Positions 1 through 6,321 of a DNA stretch of 9,222 nucleotides are shown one piece after another (position 1 is the stretch's first letter; every line of letters begins with the position of its first letter). The stretch is from Acidobacteriota bacterium. Its GTDB lineage: Bacteria; Acidobacteriota; Blastocatellia; Pyrinomonadales; Pyrinomonadaceae. The DNA is taken from the NCBI GenBank assembly GCA_003222935.1, contig QHXL01000595.1, forward strand, positions 1 through 9,222, read 5' to 3'. The translations under genes were made by a program, and so were the position numbers. Below the pieces are notes generated by a model. The model saw nothing but the letters and a program-made list of their open reading frames with translations. It did not search any database and had not been told where the DNA came from.

Positions 1-170
1 CCAAAGAACAAATCCTGTTGGCCGTGCCTTCGCGTTCGCTGTGCACTGAGAATTGCAAAGGGTTTTGTCCGACGTGCGGTGCAGATAAAAACGCCGGCGA
101 TTGCGGTTGTGATGAGAAGGACATCGACCCGCGCTGGGCTGCACTTAAGAACCTGGTAGATGGAAAGTAG
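1..170 (+). CDS. yceD: YceD/DUF177 family protein, C-terminal part
   Basis: This is the last 55 codons of a gene that begins left of the window, read in frame 3 and ending at TAG 168-170. The visible end has the cysteine cluster typical of YceD (DUF177) C-termini: LCTENCKGFCPTCGADKN, then CGC, then IDPRWAALKNL. The family commonly sits directly upstream of rpmF and plsX, as it does here. In E. coli YceD is linked to 23S rRNA processing or accumulation; in most phyla the role is not settled. The next gene starts 59 bp downstream and begins with L32, so co-transcription is likely. The four cysteines suggest a metal-binding knuckle, which is inference. The family call is fairly sure because context and motif agree. 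Confidence 0.85.
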   Translation, partial: KEQILLAVPSRSLCTENCKGFCPTCGADKNAGDCGCDEKDIDPRWAALKNLVDGK

Positions 171-172
171 TG

Positions 173-192
173 AATCCCGACAAGTCGGGATT
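173..192. repeat. Short perfect hairpin between yceD and rpmF
   Basis: AATCCCGAC (173-181) and GTCGGGATT (184-192) are exact reverse complements separated by only two bases, giving a tight hairpin just after the yceD stop. No T-run follows (TGACCATTTCCC), so it is not a classical terminator. It may be an RNA-processing or attenuation structure in the leader of the L32 gene, or a copy of a small palindromic repeat. Confidence 0.6.
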
Positions 193-229
193 GACCATTT
201 CCCATTAACATTTAGACAACGGAGTAATT

Positions 230-409
230 ATGCCAAATCCAAAGCGACGACATTCCAAAGCACGCACGCGCAAACGTCGCGCACATGATGCCCTGCGCGT
301 TCCGCAGACCAACCAATGTCCAAATTGCCGTGAGCCCCGCATGCCACACCGAGTCTGCCCGAAGTGCGGTCATTACAACGGCCGCGAAGTAGTTCAGGTA
401 GAACAAAGC
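230..409 (+). other. rpmF: L32 (bL32) zinc-ribbon portion of the fused gene
   Basis: These are codons 1-60 of the fused gene. A free bL32 of this type would end close to the VVQVE at residues 54-58; here reading continues through QSRLTGK into PlsX. All four zinc cysteines (30, 33, 43, 46) are present, so this is the zinc-dependent form. No second rpmF is visible in the window, so if the fusion is real this would be the only L32 source seen here. Confidence 0.85.
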
Positions 410-1459
410 CGTTTAACGGGAAAGGTCGTTCTCGACGCGATGGGAAGCGACCACGCGCCGCACGCAGAAATTGACGGTGCCCTGGCCGCGACTCGTGACT
501 TCGGAGTCGGCGTGATCCTTGTCGGTCAGCCAGACAAGGTCGAGCCTGAACTGCGTCGATGTGGTTGGCGCAAGGATGGCGACCTTGGTATCGAGTTAGT
601 TGAAGCTGCCGAAGTGATTGCGATGGGTGATCCAGTCGCCACCTCGGTTCGACGTAAGAAGAAGAGTTCTTTGAGAGTCGGCACGAAACTCGTAACGGAA
701 GGCAGAGCCGATGGCTTCGTCTCGGCCGGTAATACTGGCGCAGCTATGGCTACAGCCAAGATGGTGATCGGCACTATTCCTGGAGTCGATCGACCTGCTT
801 TGGCCGCATTGATTCCAACGAAGTCGGGGAAGCCGGTGTTGCTACTTGATGTCGGTGCAAACTCGGAGTGTAAGCCACATCATCTGGCCCAGTTTGCCGT
901 AATGGGCGACGCTTATTCGCGCTCGGTTCTTGGTACAGATAGACCGTCAGTCGGTTTAATGAGTATTGGCGAAGAAGAAGCCAAGGGCAACGACTTAACC
1001 AAGGAAGCATTTCCCTTGTTACGGCAGCTGAGCAATATCAACTTCGTGGGGAACGTTGAAGGTCGCGATGTCTTTGCTGGATTGGTTGACGTGATCGTCA
1101 CCGACGGCTTCACAGGCAACGTAATGTTGAAATTGTCCGAAGGCTTGACCGAAGCGATGCTCGCGATGTTGAAACGCGAATTGATGGCGACCGCAGTGAC
1201 GAAAGCAGGCGCTGTTTTGGCGAAACCCGCATTCCGGAACATCAAGAAGCGTTTGGACTACACGGAATATGGAGGCGCGCCGCTCCTTGGTGTGCGGCAG
1301 ATAGTCGTAATTGGTCACGGTCGATCGAATGCGCGTGCAATTCGCAACGCAATCAGAAGTGTGAAAGAGTTTTCTGAACATCGAACTAGTGAGCGTATAC
1401 AAAAGGGAATCGCGGAAACTGTTGCGTTCCAATCGCTGACTGCGGCATCAGGCCATTAG
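230..1459 (+). CDS. rpmF-plsX: Ribosomal protein L32 fused in frame to phosphate acyltransferase PlsX
   Basis: This is one open frame of 409 codons holding two normally separate proteins. Residues 1-60 are bL32 of the zinc-ribbon type: basic start MPNPKRRHSKARTRKRRAHD, then CPNC (30-33) and CPKC (43-46). Residues about 64-409 are a complete PlsX, which makes acyl-phosphate from acyl-ACP for phospholipid synthesis: VVLDAMGSDHAP (66-77), SAGNTGA, LLLDVGAN, IGEEEAKGN, DGFTGN, YGGAPLLG and GHGRSNARAIRNAI. PlsX is usually about 330-356 aa, so nothing is missing. GGAG at 221-224 is a good ribosome site for ATG 230. Between the L32 end and the PlsX start (about 395-430) I see no stop and no in-frame ATG, GTG or TTG that would start PlsX properly. 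rpmF and plsX are classic neighbours, so a lost stop explains the fusion mechanically. A deletion or sequencing error at the junction would give the same picture. Confidence 0.9.
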   Translation: MPNPKRRHSKARTRKRRAHDALRVPQTNQCPNCREPRMPHRVCPKCGHYNGREVVQVEQSRLTGKVVLDAMGSDHAPHAEIDGALAATRDFGVGVILVGQPDKVEPELRRCGWRKDGDLGIELVEAAEVIAMGDPVATSVRRKKKSSLRVGTKLVTEGRADGFVSAGNTGAAMATAKMVIGTIPGVDRPALAALIPTKSGKPVLLLDVGANSECKPHHLAQFAVMGDAYSRSVLGTDRPSVGLMSIGEEEAKGNDLTKEAFPLLRQLSNINFVGNVEGRDVFAGLVDVIVTDGFTGNVMLKLSEGLTEAMLAMLKRELMATAVTKAGAVLAKPAFRNIKKRLDYTEYGGAPLLGVRQIVVIGHGRSNARAIRNAIRSVKEFSEHRTSERIQKGIAETVAFQSLTAASGH

Positions 1460-1478
1460 TCTTGCAGGTGGACTTAAT

Positions 1479-1573
1479 ATTGTAGGGGCGTCCCTCTGTG
1501 GGCGCCCCTCAGGTTGCGAAGCCATAATTTAGTTGGAAGAGAAGAGGCGCCCACGGAGGGACGCCCCTACAAT
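1479..1573. repeat. Large nested inverted repeat between plsX and fabH
   Basis: The left arm 1480-1506 and right arm 1546-1572 are 27-nt reverse complements with one mismatch (TTGTAGGGGCGTCCCTC at the outer left, GAGGGACGCCCCTACAA at the outer right), separated by 39 nt. Each arm is also nearly self-complementary: GGGGCGTCCC (1485-1494) can pair with GGGCGCCCC (1500-1508) apart from one bulged T, so a cloverleaf or cruciform fold is possible. It resembles the GGGGCG-type palindromes scattered between genes in many bacteria. It fills much of the 200-bp gap; no T-run follows, so terminator activity is uncertain. Confidence 0.8.
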
Positions 1574-1600
1574 TGAGACGTAACAGTCTTGCAGGGTAGT

Positions 1601-1629
1601 TTGGCTTTTATTTTGTTAGTAGATACTAT
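1601..1629 (+). promoter_or_regulatory. Possible sigma-70-like promoter before fabH
   Basis: TTGGCT (1601-1606) and TACTAT (1624-1629) are separated by 17 bases and lie in an AT-rich stretch 31 bp before the fabH start. Each box matches 4 of 6 consensus positions, so this is a weak candidate judged by eye. It would let fabH be transcribed independently downstream of the large inverted repeat. Confidence 0.3.
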
Positions 1630-1659
1630 TACCGCCCCTTCGTTACTAAGAGGCAATTA

Positions 1660-2607
1660 ATGGCAAATCAACGAGCTGGAATTCTCGGTACTGGCCACGC
1701 TTATCCAGAGGGCATTCTCACGAATGCTGATCTCGCTGAGCTGGTTGAGACTTCGGACGAGTGGATAACAACTCGAACCGGGATTAAGCAGCGACGTAAA
1801 GCAGCGCCGGGTGAATACACTTCGATGTTCGCGGATCCTTCGGATATCGATCTCTTGCTGTGCGCAACTGTTACTCCAGATCAGATTCTTCCTTCCACAG
1901 GTTGCATAATTCAGGCTGAGTTAGGCGCGAACAATGCTGCCGCGATGGACGTGGTCGCAGCGTGTTCCGGCTTTTTGTACGGAGTGGCCCTGGCAAATTC
2001 AATGATTCAGAATGGCCAATCGAAATATGCATTGGTTATCGGGTCGGAGATTTTGACTCAATACGTCGATTACACTGATCGACAAACCTGCGTCCTTTTC
2101 GGCGACGGCGCAGGAGCTGCTGTGCTCGGCCCTGTTGAAGGAGACAAGGGAATCCTGGGAGCCAAGATCAAATCTGATGGCCGTTACGAAGAGCAACTCT
2201 TTTCTCCTGGTGGCGGCACGCGCCGGAAACCCACTGCCGAAACACTCGCTGCAGGTGATCATTTCTTCAAGATGAAGGGCAACGAACTTTTTAAGGTTGC
2301 CGTTCGCTCAATGGCTGAGATATCTCGCGACGTTTTGGAAAATGCAGGACTCACGCCGGCAGACATCGATATCTTCATACCGCACCAGGCCAACCAAAGA
2401 ATTACTGAAGCCGTCGCTGATCGTTTGAATGTTGATAGCTCGAAGGTCTACTCAAACATCGCCGTACATGGCAACACTTCGTCCGCCTCAATTCCGATTG
2501 CGCTGGATGAGTGCGTCACCTCCGGTCGAATAAAAGAAGGCGACCTGGTAATGATGACTTCGTTTGGTGGTGGAGTGACGTGGGGTGGAGTTTTGGTTCG
2601 TTGGTAA
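1660..2607 (+). CDS. fabH: Beta-ketoacyl-ACP synthase III (KAS III)
   Basis: KAS III starts fatty acid synthesis by condensing acyl-CoA (usually acetyl-CoA) with malonyl-ACP in the cytoplasm. The start is ATG 1660 with AAGAGG at 1648-1653. The 315-aa product shows TSDEWITTRTGI near 31-42, the catalytic Cys102 in AACSGF, FGDGAGAA near 147-154, His242 in PHQANQRI and Asn272 in HGNTSSASIP, which is the complete Cys-His-Asn triad, and it ends TSFGGGVTWGGVLVRW. One oddity: after GEYTS (51-55) the protein goes almost straight into ADPSDIDLLLCATVTPD. Family members usually have a helix of about 13-14 further residues here, and Cys102 accordingly lies about 10 residues earlier than in the E. coli enzyme. 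The frame is kept across this point (near 1822-1833). The identity is certain; whether the shortened protein folds normally is not. Confidence 0.95.
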   Translation: MANQRAGILGTGHAYPEGILTNADLAELVETSDEWITTRTGIKQRRKAAPGEYTSMFADPSDIDLLLCATVTPDQILPSTGCIIQAELGANNAAAMDVVAACSGFLYGVALANSMIQNGQSKYALVIGSEILTQYVDYTDRQTCVLFGDGAGAAVLGPVEGDKGILGAKIKSDGRYEEQLFSPGGGTRRKPTAETLAAGDHFFKMKGNELFKVAVRSMAEISRDVLENAGLTPADIDIFIPHQANQRITEAVADRLNVDSSKVYSNIAVHGNTSSASIPIALDECVTSGRIKEGDLVMMTSFGGGVTWGGVLVRW

Positions 2608-2626
2608 GACATGTCAGTTAAACGTG

Positions 2627-2742
2627 ATTGCCGATTTCCAATTGCCAATTGCCGATTTGAAGAACGGTGCGCACGCCTGTATAGGTTGAAACGATTTGGC
2701 TGAAAACGAACAATCGGCAATTGGCAATCGGAAATCGGCAAT
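2627..2742. repeat. Word-built inverted repeat overlapping the fabD start
   Basis: The left arm 2627-2657 and right arm 2712-2742 are 31-nt reverse complements with a single mismatch, separated by 54 nt. Both arms are runs of a diverged 7-nt word: the right arm reads AATCGGC, AATTGGC, AATCGGA, AATCGGC, AAT. A further partial copy (CAATCGGCGATCGG, from 2750) lies inside the fabD coding region. The last two bases of the right arm are the first two of the fabD ATG. In the mRNA the stem would hide the whole translation start region. Confidence 0.9.
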
Positions 2743-3685
2743 GGACCAGCAATCGGCGATCGGTTACGTTTTTCCCGGGCAGGGATCGCAATACGCAGGA
2801 ATGGGGAAGGACCTGGCAGAGAACTTCCCTGTAGCCAAGCAGGTCTTTGAAGAAGCGGACGAGGCTCTTAACTTTTCAATCTCGCGACTTTGCTTCGAAG
2901 GTCCCGAGGATGAATTGCAACTCACTGAGAACACGCAGCCGGCTATTTTGTCCGTATCGGTTGCGGCTTTTCGAGCGTTGAGTTCTGAAGGGTTTAAGAC
3001 GCCACTGTACGTTGCCGGTCACAGTCTCGGTGAATATTCAGCGCTGGTTGCTGCCGGAGCAATATCGCTCGCGGATGCAGTGCGAACCGTTCGCGCCCGC
3101 GGTCGTTATATGCAGGAAGCCGTTCCAGTTGGAACCGGCGCAATGGCGGCCGTGCTTGGTGCCGATCGTGATGCAATTGAGAAGGCGTGCAGCGAGGCGA
3201 GCGAGGGCCAGGTTTGTTCAATCGCGAACATCAACTCGCCGAATCAAGTTGTAATTGCGGGCAGAAGCGACGTTGTTGAGCGCGCTATGGAATTATTGAA
3301 AGGTATTGCTAAGCGAGTCATCAAACTCAATGTGAGCGCGCCGTTTCACTGTGCGCTGATGAAGCCGGCACAGGAACGGCTGGAATTTGAGTTGGAGCAG
3401 CTCGCGTTTAGTGAACCACAGACACCTGTTGTGACTAACGTCGATGCGCAGGTCACTACCGCGCCCGGCGAATTGCGTGATGCTTTGCTGCGACAGGTAA
3501 CTGCCCCGGTTCGTTGGGTGGAGTCGATGGAGTTGTTGATACAGCAGGGTGTTGATACCTTTGTCGAGGTTGGCCCTGGCAAAGTTTTGTCAGGTTTGAT
3601 GCGTCAGATCAATCGTGATGTGAACTGCGTAAATGTAGAAGATGCGGCGAGTTTGGAGGCGGCACGCGCCAAGCTTTCTGTTTAA
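2741..3685 (+). CDS. fabD: Malonyl-CoA:ACP transacylase
   Basis: FabD transfers malonyl from malonyl-CoA to AcpP, the building block for FabH and FabF. From ATG 2741 the product is 314 aa, close to the E. coli length of 309. Landmarks are YVFPGQGSQ (9-17), the nucleophile Ser95 in GHSLGEYSA, Arg120 in ARGRYMQEAVP, the catalytic His203 in SAPFHCALM, and VEVGPGKVLSGL near the end. A TTG at 2696 would add 15 residues encoded by the inverted repeat, which looks spurious. Even with ATG 2741 the first residues (MDQQSAIG) are longer than the usual MxxxFVFPGQGSQ, and part of them is repeat sequence. There is no clear Shine-Dalgarno site because the repeat occupies that position. acpP follows after 39 bp; fabG, often found between them, is absent. 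Confidence 0.95.
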   Translation: MDQQSAIGYVFPGQGSQYAGMGKDLAENFPVAKQVFEEADEALNFSISRLCFEGPEDELQLTENTQPAILSVSVAAFRALSSEGFKTPLYVAGHSLGEYSALVAAGAISLADAVRTVRARGRYMQEAVPVGTGAMAAVLGADRDAIEKACSEASEGQVCSIANINSPNQVVIAGRSDVVERAMELLKGIAKRVIKLNVSAPFHCALMKPAQERLEFELEQLAFSEPQTPVVTNVDAQVTTAPGELRDALLRQVTAPVRWVESMELLIQQGVDTFVEVGPGKVLSGLMRQINRDVNCVNVEDAASLEAARAKLSV

Positions 3686-3724
3686 GCTTTAATGGACTAA
3701 GAAACTCACAGAGGAGCAAAGGAA

Positions 3725-3967
3725 ATGCCCGATCAAGAGATCGAGAATAAAGTTAAGCAAATTATCGTTGACGAGCTTGGCGTTGATGAGAACGAAGTTA
3801 CACCGAATGCACGGTTCATCGACGACCTCGGCGCAGATTCACTGGATACGGTCGAACTCGTAATGCGTTTCGAAGAGGAGTTCGGAATTGAGATTCCCGA
3901 TGAAGATGCTGAGAAGATTCAAAGCGTTCGCGACGCTTACAACTACATCGATCAGCACAAAAAATAG
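3725..3967 (+). CDS. acpP: Acyl carrier protein
   Basis: AcpP carries the growing acyl chain as a thioester on 4'-phosphopantetheine. The 80-aa acidic product has the classic ACP pattern: [23 protein letters not shown], then [11 protein letters not shown] with the attachment Ser39 (DSL), [17 protein letters not shown], and a final helix. The start ATG 3725 has GAGGAG at 3711-3716, with AAAGGA even closer. The length and all the usual landmarks are normal. The flanking fabD and fabF place it as the carrier for primary fatty acid synthesis rather than a secondary-metabolite carrier. Confidence 0.98.
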   Translation: MPDQEIENKVKQIIVDELGVDENEVTPNARFIDDLGADSLDTVELVMRFEEEFGIEIPDEDAEKIQSVRDAYNYIDQHKK

Positions 3968-3988
3968 TGCATTGACTATGAGTGAAAG

Positions 3989-4021
3989 GTGATGAGTATG
4001 CATTTCAGAAATACTCATCAC
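3989..4021. repeat. Small inverted repeat between acpP and fabF
   Basis: GTGATGAGTAT (3989-3999) and ATACTCATCAC (4011-4021) are exact 11-nt reverse complements around an 11-nt loop. The flanks carry partial further copies of the same word (ACTATGAGTGA on the left from about 3975, CACTATTC on the right). No T-run follows, so it is not an obvious terminator; it could modulate the acpP to fabF transcript ratio. Confidence 0.75.
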
Positions 4022-4059
4022 TATTCGCTTGTTAAAGCAGCTTTCCAAGGAGCGTTAGC

Positions 4060-5205
4060 TTGACACGTCGTGTCGTGATTACCGGGCTGGGCCTCGTTAC
4101 ACCCGTTGGCAATACCGTTGAGACCACCTGGGCTGCGTTGATGAATGGGCGCAGCGGTGCGGACTATATTAAGAAGTTCGACACCGAAAAGTTCTCGGTC
4201 AAGTTCGCCTGTGAAGTTAAGGACTTTGATCCGCTCACGTTTATTGCCAAAAAAGAGGCGCGCAAGATGGGCGCCTTTATTCATTACGCTATCGCCGCTT
4301 CAGTCGAAGCACTCGCCGATAGCGGCTTCCAGATGACAGAAGCGGGTAAGTTTCCCGACGAGTTCTCCGAGAATTGCGGTACGTACATCAGCAGTGGCAT
4401 CGGAGACTTCTGGGCAATTGAGCGCGAACATTCGAAGTTGCTTGATTTTGGACCAGATCGCGTCTCCCCTTTCTTTATTGTTTCGGCAATAGTCAATCTC
4501 GCCGCGGGACAAGTCTCAATTCGCTTTGGCGCTAAAGGGCCAAACTCCGCCACCGCGACAGCCTGCGCCGCCGGCGCCCATGCAATCGGCGACAGCTTCA
4601 AGATCATTCAACGCGGTGATGCGGATCTGATGATTTGCGGAGGTGCAGAATCGGCAATTACACCGATGAGCGTCGCGGGTTTTGCCTCAATGCGAGCGCT
4701 GTCGACGAACAATGATGATCCTGTACATGCGTCGCGACCTTTTGAAAGAGATCGCGATGGTTTTGTTATCGGCGAAGGCGCCGGGATCATGATTCTTGAG
4801 GAGTTGGAATCGGCGAAGAAACGTGGCGCGAAGATTTACGCGGAAATGGCAGGCTACGGAATTGCTGCCGACGCTTTCCATCTAACGATGCCGGACGAAA
4901 CGGGCTCCGGCGCGCGACGCGTGATGCAGCGCACTCTGAAGGATGCGGGCATTACGCCTGAGCAGGTTGGGTATATCAACGCGCATGGAACGTCGACGCC
5001 TTACAACGATAAGTTTGAAACGCTGGCGATTAAAAACACGTTTGGTGAACACGCGTACAAGCTTGCTGTTAGTTCGACAAAGTCGATGACCGGACATCTG
5101 CTTGGCGCAGCCGGCGGAATTGAGGCTGTCTTTTCTGCCCTGGCCATTCAGCGAAAAGTCTTGCCACCAACGATCAACTATTTAGCCTCGCCCGGCGGAA
5201 GTTGA
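4060..5205 (+). CDS. fabF: Beta-ketoacyl-ACP synthase II, frameshifted and truncated
   Basis: KAS II elongates acyl-ACP with malonyl-ACP. The start is TTG 4060, supported by AAGGAG at 4047-4052, giving the usual beginning [17 protein letters not shown]. The catalytic residues are all present: Cys169 in TACAAGAH, His309 in [11 protein letters not shown], Lys341 in STKSMTGH and His346. The frame is normal up to VLPPTINY (residue 374), then reads LASPGGS and stops at TGA 5203-5205, at 381 aa. The family is about 410 aa and should continue through a conserved segment resembling PDPECDLDYVPNEAR and end with the [10 protein letters not shown] gate loop. That end exists in another frame at 5186-5335, so about 14 codons and the frame have been lost near 5182-5190. 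As written the product lacks its final core strand and gate, so it is probably not functional unless the damage is a sequence error or the ribosome shifts. Confidence 0.93.
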   Translation: MTRRVVITGLGLVTPVGNTVETTWAALMNGRSGADYIKKFDTEKFSVKFACEVKDFDPLTFIAKKEARKMGAFIHYAIAASVEALADSGFQMTEAGKFPDEFSENCGTYISSGIGDFWAIEREHSKLLDFGPDRVSPFFIVSAIVNLAAGQVSIRFGAKGPNSATATACAAGAHAIGDSFKIIQRGDADLMICGGAESAITPMSVAGFASMRALSTNNDDPVHASRPFERDRDGFVIGEGAGIMILEELESAKKRGAKIYAEMAGYGIAADAFHLTMPDETGSGARRVMQRTLKDAGITPEQVGYINAHGTSTPYNDKFETLAIKNTFGEHAYKLAVSSTKSMTGHLLGAAGGIEAVFSALAIQRKVLPPTINYLASPGGS

Positions 5206-5335
5206 TTACGTGCTGTCGAATTCGTTTGGCTTCGGCGGGACAAATGCGGCGCTGCTGTTGAAGAGGTATAGCGAGCAGGGCGTAGAGCTTAGATCTTTGT
5301 ACTTTGATCTTTGTTCGTCTTGCTTAAAGTTCTAG
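5186..5335 (+). pseudogene. fabF: Out-of-frame C-terminal piece of fabF
   Basis: This is a 49-codon frame, +1 relative to fabF, opened by TAG 5183-5185 and closed by TAG 5333-5335. It reads [20 protein letters not shown] and then AALLLKRY, which is the standard KAS II C-terminus including the FGFGG gate loop. After [13 protein letters not shown] it runs into an intergenic inverted repeat, which encodes an unusual tail ([14 protein letters not shown]) before the stop. There is no start codon of its own in a sensible place. It is best seen as the displaced end of the fabF gene. Confidence 0.85.
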
Positions 5336-5398
5336 TAAGACTCCAGCAGAGCGCACAAAGTACAAAGATCAAAGTTCCAAGTACAAAAGTCAAAGATT
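5291..5398. repeat. Word-built inverted repeat after fabF
   Basis: GATCTTTGTACTTTG (5292-5306) is an exact reverse complement of 5356-5370, and ACTTTGATCTTTGT (5301-5314) pairs exactly with 5362-5375, so pairing is possible in more than one register. The arms consist of a diverged 7-nt word: CAAAGTA, CAAAGAT, CAAAGTT, with further imperfect copies to 5398. The left arm lies inside the reading frame of the fabF C-terminal piece. The right side ends 19 bp before the etfB start. No T-run is present. Confidence 0.85.
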
Positions 5399-5417
5399 CT
5401 GACCTTTAGGTTTGATG

Positions 5418-6191
5418 ATGAAGATCCTAGTCATGATGAAACAGGTCGCGAATAAAGACGCGATCCTGAGAATTAATAAAGAGGGAACCTGGATTGAAGA
5501 AGGCGATCTCTCGTTTGAAGTGAGCGAGTCGGACGGCTATGCGCTTGAGGAAGCGTTGCGTGTTCGTGAAAAGCTTGGTGGTGAAGTTGTAGTTTGCTCG
5601 ATGGGACCGCAACGAGTTAAGTCGGTGATAAAAGATGCGCTGGCGCGCGGTGCTGATCGCGCCATCCATTTGGTTGGCGACAATCTGAATCACCTTTCTC
5701 CTTACACTGCGGCAACTGTCCTGGCGGACGCTATTAAAGATGAGAAGCCGGATCTGGTGATGACCGGCCTTCAGTCAGATGATCACGGGTATGGGCAGAC
5801 AGGGGTCATCATGGCCGAGTTACTTGGTTTGCCGCATGCGACGATTGTTATTGAAGTTGATGCTGCGGCGGATAAGTTTCGCGTGAAGCGAGAACTTGAG
5901 AGTGGTTGGTATCAGTGGTACACACTCCAATTGCCGGCGCTGCTTACGATTCAGTCCGGTATCAGCCAGATTCGTTATGCGACCCTTAAAGGGATTATGG
6001 CGGCCAAGAAGAAGGAGATTAAGGAAGTCACTCCTTCAGCTGACGTCGTAGGTCGACCTTCGCATCAACGCATTCAAAAAATCTATCTGCCAACTAAGAC
6101 AAAGCAAACTCAGATGCTTGGTAATGGCGACGCGAAGGCTGGTGCCGCAGAATTAGCTCAAAAACTGCACAACGAAGCGCGCGTGATTTGA
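5418..6191 (+). CDS. etfB: Electron transfer flavoprotein, beta subunit
   Basis: EtfB pairs with EtfA to form a soluble flavoprotein that takes electrons from acyl-CoA and related dehydrogenases and passes them to ETF:quinone oxidoreductase. The product (257 aa from ATG 5418) has MKILVMMKQV at the start, DGYALEEALR, GGEVVVCSMGP, ALARGADRAIHL, the beta-subunit motif VMTGLQSDDHGYGQTG followed by AELLGLPHA, then VKRELESG, LPALLTIQSGI and RYATLKGIMAAKKKEI. The length is normal. Three possible starts lie in a row (TTG 5412, ATG 5415, ATG 5418); AGG at 5408-5410 is best spaced for 5418, which also gives the family's usual N-terminus. etfA follows after 130 bp that contain an inverted repeat. Confidence 0.95.
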   Translation: MKILVMMKQVANKDAILRINKEGTWIEEGDLSFEVSESDGYALEEALRVREKLGGEVVVCSMGPQRVKSVIKDALARGADRAIHLVGDNLNHLSPYTAATVLADAIKDEKPDLVMTGLQSDDHGYGQTGVIMAELLGLPHATIVIEVDAAADKFRVKRELESGWYQWYTLQLPALLTIQSGISQIRYATLKGIMAAKKKEIKEVTPSADVVGRPSHQRIQKIYLPTKTKQTQMLGNGDAKAGAAELAQKLHNEARVI

Positions 6192-6199
6192 TGATTTTC

Positions 6200-6295
6200 C
6201 TCTGTGCTTTCTCCGCGTCTCTGACTCTCTGTGGTGCAATCTCGCCAGGCAACCACTTCACCACAGAGACACAGAGACGCAGAGACAACACAGAG
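6200..6295. repeat. Word-built inverted repeat between etfB and etfA
   Basis: The left arm 6200-6236 and right arm 6259-6295 are 37 nt long with about five mismatches and a 22-nt loop. The right arm is a run of an 8-9 nt word: CAGAGACA, CAGAGACG, CAGAGACAA, CACAGAG. The innermost part (CTCTGTGGTG at 6227-6236 with CACCACAGAG at 6259-6268) pairs exactly. The long stem could slow RNA decay or separate etfB from etfA expression. No T-run follows. Confidence 0.9.
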
Positions 6296-6321
6296 AGTTC
6301 AAGTTAAGGATTGATTCGTAA

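Noticed and set aside
1019..1432. Long antisense open frame opposite plsX
   Set aside because: It is opposite a clear PlsX gene; the product looks like a reverse-frame shadow with no domain and no ribosome site.
2696..2740. TTG at 2696 as the fabD start, adding 15 residues
   Set aside because: The extra residues are encoded by the inverted repeat, have no family counterpart, and ATG 2741 gives a normal-length FabD.
3012..3254. Open frame of 80 codons inside fabD in another frame, same strand
   Set aside because: It lies wholly within an unambiguous FabD coding region and its product has no recognisable motif.
3660..3692. Two AAGCTTT copies near the fabD stop as a repeat or hairpin
   Set aside because: Two 7-nt matches 17 nt apart, one inside coding sequence, are too short to separate from chance.
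5412..5417. TTG 5412 or ATG 5415 as the etfB start
   Set aside because: They only add one or two Met residues; ATG 5418 gives the usual MKILV start and the best spacing from AGG at 5408-5410.
6200..6295. CRISPR-like array from the repeated short words
   Set aside because: The words are 7-9 nt, directly adjacent and diverged, with no unique spacers of constant length and no cas genes.
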